Shown: positions 31,287 through 39,224 of the stretch, one piece after another
Numbering within the stretch: the first letter of the stretch is position 1
Layout of the letters: each line of letters begins with the position of its first letter
DNA from: Actinocorallia aurantiaca
Lineage (GTDB): Bacteria > Actinomycetota > Actinomycetes > Streptosporangiales > Streptosporangiaceae
Assembly: GCF_039533685.1 (NCBI RefSeq)
Contig: NZ_BAAATZ010000019.1
Location: forward strand, 232,480 to 296,479
Reading direction: 5' to 3'
DNA length: 64,000 nucleotides
Made by a program: the position numbers and the translations under genes
Notes under the pieces: model-generated
The model's input: only the letters and a program-made list of their open reading frames with translations
The model's database searches: none
Told to the model about the DNA's origin: nothing

Positions 31287-33914
31287 CTACAGGTAGAGGC
31301 TGATCGGCATGAACTCGACCATCGACGCGAAGTCCAGCGGCCGGCGCGCGATCTCGCGGTATTCGGCGTGCAGTGTCTCGACCACGTCGAACCCGGCTCC
31401 GCCCGCGTCGAGCGCGGTCCGGCTGGCCCGCAGCAGGACCCGCACGGTGTCGGCGATGGCCTGGTCCCGCACGCTCCACAGCGGGACGCCGACGGCTCCG
31501 GCTCCCGAGGCCGTCAGCGAGCGGAGGAACCCGACGACGTCGCCGCCGCCGGTCTGCTCGCCCTGCCCGGCCAGGCAGGCGCCGAGCACGGTCAGCTTGT
31601 TGCGCGGCAGCCGCAGCCGCAGCGCCAGGTCGTACTGGGTGAGGCGGTCGCCGCCGAACTCGAGCGAGGGCCCGGTCTGGCCGTAGGAGCGGTCATAGGT
31701 GCCGTGCCCGGCGTAGACGAAGAACTCGGGTTTGACGGCGCTCACCGCGGCGAGCGCCCTCCAGTCCGGATCGAGCCGCCTCACCTCCGGCTCCAGCCCG
31801 TCCGGCATGTCGCCCACGATCAGCGTCCGCCCGGCCGGCCAGCCGGTGCCGACCACCTCCCGGCCCGAGACGCCGTCGCGGGCGACGATGACCGCCGCGA
31901 GGTCGTCGTCGGGCTCCACGGGCTGCCGCTTCAGCAGATGACGGCCTCGGGTGACGAACGCGGTCGCGCTCACCGAATGCGACAGCGGCACCCTGGCGCC
32001 CAGCGGCGTCCCCATTCCCGCGTCTCCCGGCGGGACGGCGAGGTGCAGCGGAACCGTGAAGACGTCGTCCGTCGGGATCATCACCAGATGCCCGGGAAGT
32101 TCGTCGGCCGTGATGTCCCCCCACAGGGGGGCGACGAGCAGCTCCCAGATCCGCTCGCACTCCGGACGGGACGGAGCCCGTTCGACGGGCAGCCCCTCGG
32201 CGAGCGCACGCAGCCCGTCCATGCCGCAGAGGTCCGGAACGCAGCCGAGCCGGCCGCCACGGACGACGAACGCGCCGATCCGGACGGCCCCGGCGGGACC
32301 ATGGGCGAAATACCGAACGATGCAGGTATCAGGGTGATTGACGGTGTACATGCGCATCCGGTGGGCGATTTCCGGATCGTGGGGCGCGGTCTCCAGCGGC
32401 CTGCGCAGAAACTGCTCCTCGAACTCGCGCTGCCGCCGCTCCATGGCCTCGACGAATTCCGCGCCGCCCCCGCTCTCCCGGAGCGCGACGCGGCGGCTCC
32501 CGCCGCCCCTGACCGGTCCGGACGGGAGGGGCACGGTCCCGGGCAGCGGGGGAGGCGGGGAGTCCAGGAACGGCAGGGCGGAGGCCGACATCAGATCGAG
32601 CAGCTCGCGGGCCGAGGACTCCTCGGTCAGGCCCAATGCCTCTTCCAGCCGCTCCGGCGGCCGGAGTCCGGGTTCGTCCTTCCCGTCGAGGAGCCGGGCG
32701 ACCCGCTCCAGGTAGTTCGGCCGGACCGCCGAGGCGTAGGCCCGCTTGTAGGCGGGGAGGGCCACGACCCGGCGGATCGAGTCGGCCATGGCCTGCCGCT
32801 GGACCGGGACCTCGGCCGCGAGCGCGGCGTACCGGTCGGACCAGCCCTCGGCCTCGGCCCGCGCCGGGTCGAGCGCGCCGACCAGAGAGGCGAACAACCG
32901 CACGGTGTAGGCGTGGATCTCGATGTCCATGCCCGCGCTCCTGCCGTCGGCCGCGCCTTCGGCCAGCTCGCGCAGCAGGTCGTGCAGCTCCGAAGCGCCC
33001 TGGACGCCGCCCTTCAGCCGGGCGAGGTGCTGACGTGCCATCTGGCGTCCGCGGCGCCACTTCCCGTCGAGGAGCTGCCGGTACAACCCGGGCGCCCTGG
33101 AGGGGTCGAGCTGCGCCCGATGGTTGAGCGCCTGGCCGATCCGATACCAGTCGCCCAGCGTTTCGGAGATGCGCGACGACGCCAGCGAGGCGCGTTCGGA
33201 CTCCTCGGCGCGTCCTTTCTCCTTCTCGCCGACCGCCACGTTGTGCCGCAGATTGGACAGCCCGCGCAGGAACTCGCGTTCCCGGGCGGTGGCCTCGTCC
33301 GAGCCGGCCCGCCTCAGGATCTCCTCCGGGTCGTGCAGCGCCTCGGCGTCGTCCAGCGTCCGCCGCCACTGGTCGAGCATCGCGTCGAGCCGCTCCTGGA
33401 CCACCTCGGGCGCGGCGGTCTGGCGGCGTTCTTCCAGATCCGCCCGGTAGAGGTTGCCCCGGATGTCGGGCAGGCACCACCACAGCCCGCGGTCGGACGC
33501 GAGCCGCTCGGCCGTCTCGAAGTGGATCCGGGCCTGGGCGAAGTTGCCCAGCCGGTAGTGGATCCGGCCCGCGCCGTCCTGCCAGCGTGCCGCCGCGTAG
33601 GGGGAGAACTCGTCGTCATGCGGGACGGTGCCGTCCCGGCAGCCGGCCAGCAGCCGTTCGGCGTCACCGCGTGACAGCTCGATCAGCCGCAGGCCGTCGA
33701 GCAGCGCGTATTCGACGTCCGAACGCACGATGTCGCACCAGTGCGCGCCCACCCGCTCGGCCGCGGGAGCCTCGGCGGCGAACGCGCCCTGCATCCTGAG
33801 CAGCCCGATCGCGTACTCGTGACGGAGCGGGACGTCGAAATGGGCGTCGAAGCGGGTGATCAGGTCGGCGGGGCTGTAGCTCTGGGAGAAGTCCCGGATG
33901 CGATCGCTGTACAA
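31287..33914 (-). CDS. CHAT-domain (caspase-like) protease with N-terminal TPR-like repeats
   Basis: This 875-residue protein starts at TTG 33914. The N-terminal ~500 residues are helical repeats of TPR type (for example WQDGAGRIHYRLGNFAQARI). The C-terminal CHAT domain has the catalytic His at about residue 737 (FFVYAGHGTYD) and Cys at about 780 (LTVLGACLAGQ). CHAT peptidases are caspase relatives used in bacterial immunity, where a sensor opens the protease to cut a partner effector. The partners here should be the small protein and the membrane protein downstream. What the TPR part senses is not evident. Confidence 0.9.
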   Translation of the reverse strand: MYSDRIRDFSQSYSPADLITRFDAHFDVPLRHEYAIGLLRMQGAFAAEAPAAERVGAHWCDIVRSDVEYALLDGLRLIELSRGDAERLLAGCRDGTVPHDDEFSPYAAARWQDGAGRIHYRLGNFAQARIHFETAERLASDRGLWWCLPDIRGNLYRADLEERRQTAAPEVVQERLDAMLDQWRRTLDDAEALHDPEEILRRAGSDEATAREREFLRGLSNLRHNVAVGEKEKGRAEESERASLASSRISETLGDWYRIGQALNHRAQLDPSRAPGLYRQLLDGKWRRGRQMARQHLARLKGGVQGASELHDLLRELAEGAADGRSAGMDIEIHAYTVRLFASLVGALDPARAEAEGWSDRYAALAAEVPVQRQAMADSIRRVVALPAYKRAYASAVRPNYLERVARLLDGKDEPGLRPPERLEEALGLTEESSARELLDLMSASALPFLDSPPPPLPGTVPLPSGPVRGGGSRRVALRESGGGAEFVEAMERRQREFEEQFLRRPLETAPHDPEIAHRMRMYTVNHPDTCIVRYFAHGPAGAVRIGAFVVRGGRLGCVPDLCGMDGLRALAEGLPVERAPSRPECERIWELLVAPLWGDITADELPGHLVMIPTDDVFTVPLHLAVPPGDAGMGTPLGARVPLSHSVSATAFVTRGRHLLKRQPVEPDDDLAAVIVARDGVSGREVVGTGWPAGRTLIVGDMPDGLEPEVRRLDPDWRALAAVSAVKPEFFVYAGHGTYDRSYGQTGPSLEFGGDRLTQYDLALRLRLPRNKLTVLGACLAGQGEQTGGGDVVGFLRSLTASGAGAVGVPLWSVRDQAIADTVRVLLRASRTALDAGGAGFDVVETLHAEYREIARRPLDFASMVEFMPISLYL

Positions 33915-33980
33915 ACCACTTCCCTGGGGGTCAGGGGGTTTCGACGATCAGAAAGTACACGATCATGTGAGAATTCCGGG

Positions 33981-34685
33981 ATGAACGAGAACACGAGTCG
34001 GTCGCGATACGAAGAAATCATTGGCGAAATGCCGGAATTGTTCATTAATCCGCCTCAAGCTCCCTATGAGATCCTGACCGATCCCGATGAGGTCGCCGGG
34101 GTGGAGCAGGCGATGGGCCGCGCGCTCGCCGGCCGCGGCCACCCTTCCGACTGGGCGCGGACGGGAGTCGTCTACGAGGATCCCTACGGCATGATCCTTC
34201 GCGACGCCGTCCGGATGCCCGACGGCGGCCCCGGCACCTACATCCGTTTCGTCACCCCGATCAACACCCCCGGTGTGGTGATCCTCCCCGTCTGGCGGGA
34301 GTGGATCCTCCTCATCCGGCATTTCCGCCACAGCACCCGCCGCTGGCATCTGGAGATCCCCCGGGGCTCGGGCATGCCCGGCTCCTCTCCGGAGGACGAC
34401 GCCCGCCGGGAGCTCCTCGAGGAGATCGGCGCCGAGGCCGCGGCGCTCACCCCGCTGGGCGTGGTCCACCCCGACACCGGGCTGGCGGCCACCGCCGCCC
34501 ACCTGTTCCACGCCGCCGTCGACGACTACGGACCGCCGGAAGGGGACGAGGGCATCGACAAGGTCATCCCGGTCACGCCGGCCGAGATCGCGGACCTGAT
34601 CAGGACCGGTGAGCTCACCGACGGGTTCACCCTGGCCGCCTACACCCGGGCGCTCCTGAGCGGACTGGTCGTCCTGTCACGCTGA
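33981..34685 (+). CDS. NUDIX hydrolase (ADP-ribose pyrophosphatase-like)
   Basis: This 234-residue protein has the NUDIX box at about residues 132-154: a Gly, then RRELLEEIGAE, which supplies the RExxEExG core. The first Glu of the consensus (Gx5E) appears as Ser. LEIPRGSG before the box and TGLAATAAHLFHA after it fit ADP-ribose pyrophosphatases. It would hydrolyse a nucleoside diphosphate linked to another moiety. It is divergent from the CHAT gene, with only 66 nt between, so joint regulation is possible. A Sir2 NAD-dependent enzyme follows 69 nt downstream, giving an NAD/ADP-ribose theme. Confidence 0.88.
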   Translation: MNENTSRSRYEEIIGEMPELFINPPQAPYEILTDPDEVAGVEQAMGRALAGRGHPSDWARTGVVYEDPYGMILRDAVRMPDGGPGTYIRFVTPINTPGVVILPVWREWILLIRHFRHSTRRWHLEIPRGSGMPGSSPEDDARRELLEEIGAEAAALTPLGVVHPDTGLAATAAHLFHAAVDDYGPPEGDEGIDKVIPVTPAEIADLIRTGELTDGFTLAAYTRALLSGLVVLSR

Positions 34686-34754
34686 CGCGAGGCGGGCGTG
34701 CTCCCGGCACGGCCCCCGGTGGGGCACCATGAAGGGGTGGGCGGAACGCGGACG

Positions 34755-35573
34755 ATGGACGAGACGGGCCTGCTGGCGGACCTGATCGGGGACGGGGAGG
34801 TCGTGGTGCTCACCGGGGCCGGGATCTCCACCGAGTCGGGGATCCCCGACTACCGGGGAGAGAGCGGGAGGTCCCGGCCGTCGGAGCCGATGACCTACCA
34901 GACCTTCACGGGCAGCGCCGAGGCGCGGCGGCGGTACTGGGCGCGCAGCCACCTGGGATGGAGGCACGTCACCCGGGCCGAGCCCAACCACGGGCACCGG
35001 GCGGTCGCGGAGCTGGAGCGGCGGGGGCTGGTCTCCGGAGTGATCACCCAGAACGTGGACGGGCTGCACCAGGCCGCCGGGTCGCGCCGGGTCGTCGAAC
35101 TGCACGGGGCGCTGGACCGGGTGGTCTGCCTGTCGTGCGGGGAGCCGAGCTCCCGGGACGAGCTGGACGGGCGGCTGCGCGAGGCCAACCCGGACTGGGA
35201 GGCGGCGCCCGCCCTGGTCAACCCCGACGGGGACGTCTCCCTCACCGACGAGGAGACCTCGGCCTTCCGCACCGTGGACTGCCTGCTCTGCGGCGGGATG
35301 CTCAAGCCCGACGTGACCTTCTTCGGCGAGACCGTGCCCCGCCTCCGCGTCGAGGAGTGCTACCGGCTCGTCGAGGGGGCCGGGACCGTGCTGGTGCTCG
35401 GCTCCTCCCTGACCGTCCACTCCGGCCGCCGCTTCGTCACCCGTGCGGCCGAACTGGACATCCCCGTGGCGATCATCAACCAGGGTCCCACCCGCGCCGA
35501 CGCCCGAGCGCTCTGCCGCCTGGACGCCCCGCTCGGTCCCACGCTCCGCGCCCTGTTGGATCATTGCGGGTAG
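34755..35573 (+). CDS. Sir2-family NAD-dependent deacylase
   Basis: This 272-residue protein carries all sirtuin signatures: GAGISTESGIPDYRG, TQNVDGLHQAAG, catalytic His in VELHG, and a zinc site made of CLSC and CLLC pairs. The late LVLGSSLTVHSG and IINQGPT loops bind NAD. It probably deacylates protein lysines in the cytoplasm. I chose ATG 34755 just before DETGLLADL; GTG 34737 is an in-frame alternative. It follows the NUDIX gene, which could dispose of ADP-ribose products. Confidence 0.92.
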   Translation: MDETGLLADLIGDGEVVVLTGAGISTESGIPDYRGESGRSRPSEPMTYQTFTGSAEARRRYWARSHLGWRHVTRAEPNHGHRAVAELERRGLVSGVITQNVDGLHQAAGSRRVVELHGALDRVVCLSCGEPSSRDELDGRLREANPDWEAAPALVNPDGDVSLTDEETSAFRTVDCLLCGGMLKPDVTFFGETVPRLRVEECYRLVEGAGTVLVLGSSLTVHSGRRFVTRAAELDIPVAIINQGPTRADARALCRLDAPLGPTLRALLDHCG

Positions 35574-35608
35574 GGCTGGAAGCACCACCTGAGGCCGGAG
35601 GAACCGCC

Positions 35609-35983
35609 ATGACCGACGTGTACCCGTTCGAGTTCGCTCCGCGCTACCGGAAACCGCTGGCGCTGCTGGGCATCCGCCCGGACAACAGCCGGGTCGTGGT
35701 GGAGGACGGGACCTTCTCCGCCGAATTCGGCCGCTGGACCCTGACCACGCCCCTCTCCAACATCGCCTCCGCCACCCCCACCGGCCCCTACAAGGCGGCC
35801 AAGGCGATCGGGGTGCGGCTCTCCCTGCGGGACTCGGGCCTCACCTTCGGCAGCGCCCTGAACGGGGTGTGCCTCTCCTTCCACGAGCCCGTCCGCGTCT
35901 TCGGTCCCCGCCCGCACGAGGCCCTCACCGTCACGGTCGCCGACCCCGAGGCCCTCGTGGCTCGTCTCGCCTCCCCGCGCTGA
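35609..35983 (+). CDS. Conserved hypothetical protein, 124 residues
   Basis: A ribosome site (GGAGGAACC) stands just before ATG 35609. The protein has no signal peptide or membrane helix. The segment VVEDGTFSAEFGRWTLTTPLSNIASATPTGPY looks like a small beta-sandwich, followed by GVRLSLRDSGLTFGSALNGVCLSF and a C-terminal LTVTVADPEALVARL helix, a layout like bacterial PH-fold proteins. I do not recognise a characterised family. It follows the Sir2 gene by 35 nt and may be cotranscribed. Confidence 0.75.
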   Translation: MTDVYPFEFAPRYRKPLALLGIRPDNSRVVVEDGTFSAEFGRWTLTTPLSNIASATPTGPYKAAKAIGVRLSLRDSGLTFGSALNGVCLSFHEPVRVFGPRPHEALTVTVADPEALVARLASPR

Positions 35984-36032
35984 GCCCGCGGGCGGCGTCC
36001 TGGTGATCGCCGCCACAGCGGAGCGGGTTGTT

Positions 36033-36077
36033 TTTTCCTACTCACCGGAGCATGCTGGGCTCCAGCGGGTAGGAAAA
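36033..36077. promoter_or_regulatory. Inverted repeat upstream of the thiolase gene
   Basis: TTTTCCTAC (36033-36041) and GTAGGAAAA (36069-36077) are exact complements, with an inner pair GGAGC/GCTCC (36047-36051, 36059-36063). It lies 19 nt before ATG 36097. It may be a regulator-binding site or an mRNA hairpin of the leader. Confidence 0.5.
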
Positions 36078-36096
36078 TCCAACCGAGGAGGATCCG

Positions 36097-37260
36097 ATGA
36101 GGGACGCGGTCATCGTCGAGGCGGTGCGGACGCCGGTGGGCAAGGGCAGGCCGGGAGGGGCGCTGCACGAGGAGCACCCCGTGGACCTGCTGGCGCGCAC
36201 GCTGGTGGAGCTGGTGGAACGGGCGGGGATCGACCCCGCGCTGGTCGACGACGTCATCGGCGGGTGCGTGACGCAGGCGGGGGATCAGGCGGCGAACATC
36301 ACCCGGACGGCGGTGCTGGCGGCGGGATTCCCGCAGAGCGTGCCGGGCATGACCGTCGACCGGCAGTGCGGATCGTCCCAGCAGGCGGCGCACATCGCGG
36401 CGCAGGGAGTGATGAGCGGGGCCTACGACGTCGCCATCGCCTGCGGGGTGGAGTCGATGTCCCGGGTGCCGATGGGAGCGGCCGTCCTGCCGGGCACCGA
36501 CCCGTTCGCGCCGCTCCGGCGGACCCGCTACCCGGACGGGCTCGTCGGGCAGGGCATCAGCGCGGAGCTCATCGCGGCCCGCTGGAAGATCTCGCGGGAG
36601 GAGCAGGACGCCTACGCGCTGGAGAGCCACCGGCGCGCGGCGGCCACGTGGGAGCGCGGAGGGTTCGACCGGGAGGTCGCCTGGGCCGGGCAGCGGGACG
36701 AGACCGTGCGTCCCGGCACCTCGGTCGAGGCCCTCGCCGGGCTCAAGCCCGCCTACCACCACCCCTCCTACGAGGAGCGCTTCCCCGAGATCGGCTGGAC
36801 GGTCACCGCGGGCAACGCCTCGCCCATCAACGACGGGGCGGCGGCGCTGCTCATCATGGGCGCGGACGTCGCGCGGCGGCTCGGCCTGAAGCCCCGCGCA
36901 CGCTTCCACTCGTTCGCCGTGGCCGGGGACGACCCGCTGCTCATGCTCACCGCGATCATGCCCGCCACCGAGAAGGTGCTGGCCAAGGCGGGGCTGCGGA
37001 AGGACGACATCGACCTGTTCGAGGTCAACGAGGCGTTCGCCTCGGTCGTCCTGGCCTGGCAGCGGGAACTCGGCGTCGACCACGACCGCCTGAACGTACG
37101 AGGCGGCGCCATCGCGATCGGACACCCCCTCGGCGGCAGCGGCGCCCGCATCATGACCACCCTCCTGCACGCCCTGGAGGACGCCGACGCCCGCTTCGGC
37201 CTGCAGACCATGTGCGAGGCCGGCGGCATGGCCAACGCGACCATCCTCGAACGGCTGTGA
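36097..37260 (+). CDS. Acetyl-CoA acetyltransferase (thiolase)
   Basis: This 387-residue classical thiolase has the nucleophilic Cys in VDRQCGSSQQA (about residue 90), EVNEAFAS with the conserved Asn, GHPLGGSGA with the catalytic His, and the C-terminal Cys in TMCEAGGMANAT. It cleaves a 3-ketoacyl-CoA with CoA or makes one by condensation. The ribosome site GAGGAGGA precedes ATG 36097. The following thioesterase-like gene overlaps or abuts it, suggesting a short acyl-CoA operon. Confidence 0.93.
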   Translation: MRDAVIVEAVRTPVGKGRPGGALHEEHPVDLLARTLVELVERAGIDPALVDDVIGGCVTQAGDQAANITRTAVLAAGFPQSVPGMTVDRQCGSSQQAAHIAAQGVMSGAYDVAIACGVESMSRVPMGAAVLPGTDPFAPLRRTRYPDGLVGQGISAELIAARWKISREEQDAYALESHRRAAATWERGGFDREVAWAGQRDETVRPGTSVEALAGLKPAYHHPSYEERFPEIGWTVTAGNASPINDGAAALLIMGADVARRLGLKPRARFHSFAVAGDDPLLMLTAIMPATEKVLAKAGLRKDDIDLFEVNEAFASVVLAWQRELGVDHDRLNVRGGAIAIGHPLGGSGARIMTTLLHALEDADARFGLQTMCEAGGMANATILERL

Positions 37261-37265
37261 CGAAG

Positions 37266-38063
37266 ATGACCCCGCTCACCCGGACGCCCGCCCCCGGAGA
37301 GTTCCTGAAGATCCGCCACAGCGGGCTGATCGAACCCCACGGGGACCTGTGGGGCTTCGGCGGCCTGCACGGAGGGCTGGCCCTCGCCCTGACGGCGGCG
37401 GCGATGACCGAGCAAGTCCCCGGGCAGGGGCTGCGGAGCGCCACGGTCCGCTTCCACCGCCCCATCACCGGGCCCTTCCGGCTCGAGACGTCCCTGACCC
37501 ATGCCGGACGCACCCTGTCCACGGCCACGGCCCGCGTCTCCACCGACAGGGGCGCGCACGCCGACGCCACAGGGGTCTTCGGCCCCTCGCGGACCGGAAC
37601 CCACCGCGTCGTCACCCCGCCGGCTCCGTCCGCACCGCCGCCCGAGCGGTGCGAGCGGTTCGTCGTCCCGCCGGAGTTCGTGCCGGTCTCGGTCCACACG
37701 GAGATCCGGCCGGTCGGCCCCGACCGCCCCTACGCGGGCTGCGCCGAGCCGGAGCTGACGGCCTGGATCCGGCTCACCGAGGACGACGCCCCGCCGGACC
37801 TCCTCCGCCTCATGTTCCTGATGGACGCGCTGGCCCCCTCGTACGCCGCCGTCCTGACCGCGCCCGTCCCGATCCCGACCGTCCAGCTCACCGCCCACCC
37901 CGGCCTCGGACTCGGCCGGACGGGCTCTCCCTGGGTCCTGCTGCGGGCCGTGACGCACTCGGCGGCCGAGAACGGCTGGATCGACGAGCACATCGACGCC
38001 TGGAGCCCGGACGGGCTCCATCTCGGCTCCGCCCGTCAGCTCCGCGTCGTCCGTCCGAGCTGA
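37266..38063 (+). CDS. Acyl-CoA thioesterase, double hot-dog (TesB-like) family
   Basis: This encodes 265 residues from ATG 37266; GTG 37257 would overlap the thiolase stop by 4 nt (GTGA) and is equally possible. The first hot-dog is marked by GGLHGGLALALTAAAM and LRSATVRFHRPI, the second by WIRLTEDDAPPDLLRLMFLMDALAPS, with a late TVQLTAHPG segment. Two fused hot-dog domains are typical of TesB-type acyl-CoA thioesterases, which release the free acid from CoA. Placement after the thiolase is consistent. Confidence 0.88.
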   Translation: MTPLTRTPAPGEFLKIRHSGLIEPHGDLWGFGGLHGGLALALTAAAMTEQVPGQGLRSATVRFHRPITGPFRLETSLTHAGRTLSTATARVSTDRGAHADATGVFGPSRTGTHRVVTPPAPSAPPPERCERFVVPPEFVPVSVHTEIRPVGPDRPYAGCAEPELTAWIRLTEDDAPPDLLRLMFLMDALAPSYAAVLTAPVPIPTVQLTAHPGLGLGRTGSPWVLLRAVTHSAAENGWIDEHIDAWSPDGLHLGSARQLRVVRPS

Positions 38064-38081
38064 CCGGGACGGCCGGTCTGG

Positions 38082-38105
38082 GAGGCGCGGCCGCGGCCGC
38101 GCCTC
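38082..38105. terminator. Perfect 24-bp GC palindrome between convergent genes
   Basis: The 24 nt are identical to their reverse complement and lie 18 nt after the thioesterase stop, directly against the stop of the VOC gene. It can act as a terminator in both directions. Confidence 0.7.
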
Positions 38106-38504
38106 TCAGGGAAAGGAGCGGGTGTCCTGGCGGAGGGGGTGGTCGGCGGGGATCTCGACCAGGACGATCCTGACGCCGTCGGGGTCGGCGATCCACATCT
38201 CGATCAGGCCCCAGAACTCGAGCTTCGGCTCGCGCAGGACGGTGACGCCCGCCGCCGACAGCCGTTCGTGCTCGGCGTGGACGTCGCGGACCTGGATCCA
38301 CAGCTGAAGGGACGACTCACCGGGCGGCTCCGGGGACTGCCCGGAGACCTCCAGGAAGCCCGAACCGAGGAAGAAGACGGTGCCGGGGGAGTCCGGGGGG
38401 CCGAACTGGCGGTAGACGGCCAGGCCCAGCACGTCCCGGTAGAACCGCCGGCTGCGTTCGAGGTCCGTCGGGTGCAGCATGACCCGGCTGCTCAGTACGT
38501 CCAT
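38106..38504 (-). CDS. Glyoxalase/VOC-superfamily protein
   Basis: This 132-residue protein has the two beta-alpha-beta-beta-beta modules of the VOC fold. Segments are VMLHPTDLERSRRFYRDVLGLAVY at the start and IWIADPDGVRIVLVEIP at the end. Candidate metal ligands are His11 in MLHPTD and the late Glu. It may be a dioxygenase, glyoxalase or resistance-type binding protein. Its start overlaps the end of the kinase-like gene upstream by 13 nt, so the two are cotranscribed. Confidence 0.88.
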   Translation of the reverse strand: MDVLSSRVMLHPTDLERSRRFYRDVLGLAVYRQFGPPDSPGTVFFLGSGFLEVSGQSPEPPGESSLQLWIQVRDVHAEHERLSAAGVTVLREPKLEFWGLIEMWIADPDGVRIVLVEIPADHPLRQDTRSFP

Positions 38505-39145
38505 GGGTCTGATCCTCCACCCTCGGTGACCAGCGCGGGATGGCGGGGGTCGTCCACTTTCACCACGACGTCCGCGGTGTCCGCCGGGCGGGCCTCCTCC
38601 TGGTAGCGGGCGTAGGCAGGCAGGGTCCAGGCCTCGTCCTCGCCCGTCCGGCGGGCCAGGGCCGCAGGGGAGAGGGCGAGATGGACGGTCAGGTCGAAGG
38701 GGAGCCACCGGCCCAGGAGGAGCGCCCCGTCGACCAGGACGACGCCTCCGGGCGGAACCTCCACGTACCGGGCGCGGGTGGCCCGGTCGCGTTCGCGGTC
38801 CCACAGGCTGGGCAATACCTTTCCCGTGCCGCCGGGGTCCAGCGGGGCGAGGACCTCGCGGAGGAGCGCGCCCGTGTCCAGCCAGTCGTCGTAGAAGACG
38901 TCCGGGTCGTGCCGCCCGAACTCGTACCGGAGCGAGGCGGGACGGAGGAAGTCCCAGGCGGACACCCGCACGACCTCCCGGCCCCGGGCCCGCACCGGTT
39001 CGACCAGCGCGTCGGCGAGCCGCTCGGGCTCCGCGGCCGGGGCCCCGTCGACCGCGACCCGCAGCCGGTGCTCCCGGGGAGCCGCCGCGATGCGGTCGCA
39101 GAGCTCCTCGACCAGATGCTCCGACGAGATCGGCCGTGCTCGCAT
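38492..39145 (-). CDS. Uridine kinase-like P-loop protein with degenerate Walker A
   Basis: This 217-residue protein has the layout of actinobacterial uridine kinase-like proteins: LRVAVDGAPAAEPERLADAL at the P-loop position, VVRVSAWDFLRP, and GVVLVDGALLL in the middle. The Walker A GxxGxGKS/T is not present; GAPAAEPE lacks the Lys, so ATP binding as in true kinases is doubtful. An intact relative of this family occurs in the window at 56813-57340. It leads the VOC gene in a two-gene unit. Confidence 0.8.
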   Translation of the reverse strand: MRARPISSEHLVEELCDRIAAAPREHRLRVAVDGAPAAEPERLADALVEPVRARGREVVRVSAWDFLRPASLRYEFGRHDPDVFYDDWLDTGALLREVLAPLDPGGTGKVLPSLWDRERDRATRARYVEVPPGGVVLVDGALLLGRWLPFDLTVHLALSPAALARRTGEDEAWTLPAYARYQEEARPADTADVVVKVDDPRHPALVTEGGGSDPWTY

Positions 39146-39224
39146 ATGTCGATTTTCTCACGGAGTGCGCGGCAGCCTCGTCGGGGGAGGGCCCCGTGCT
39201 CACAAGCGGCTCTAAACTTCAGCG

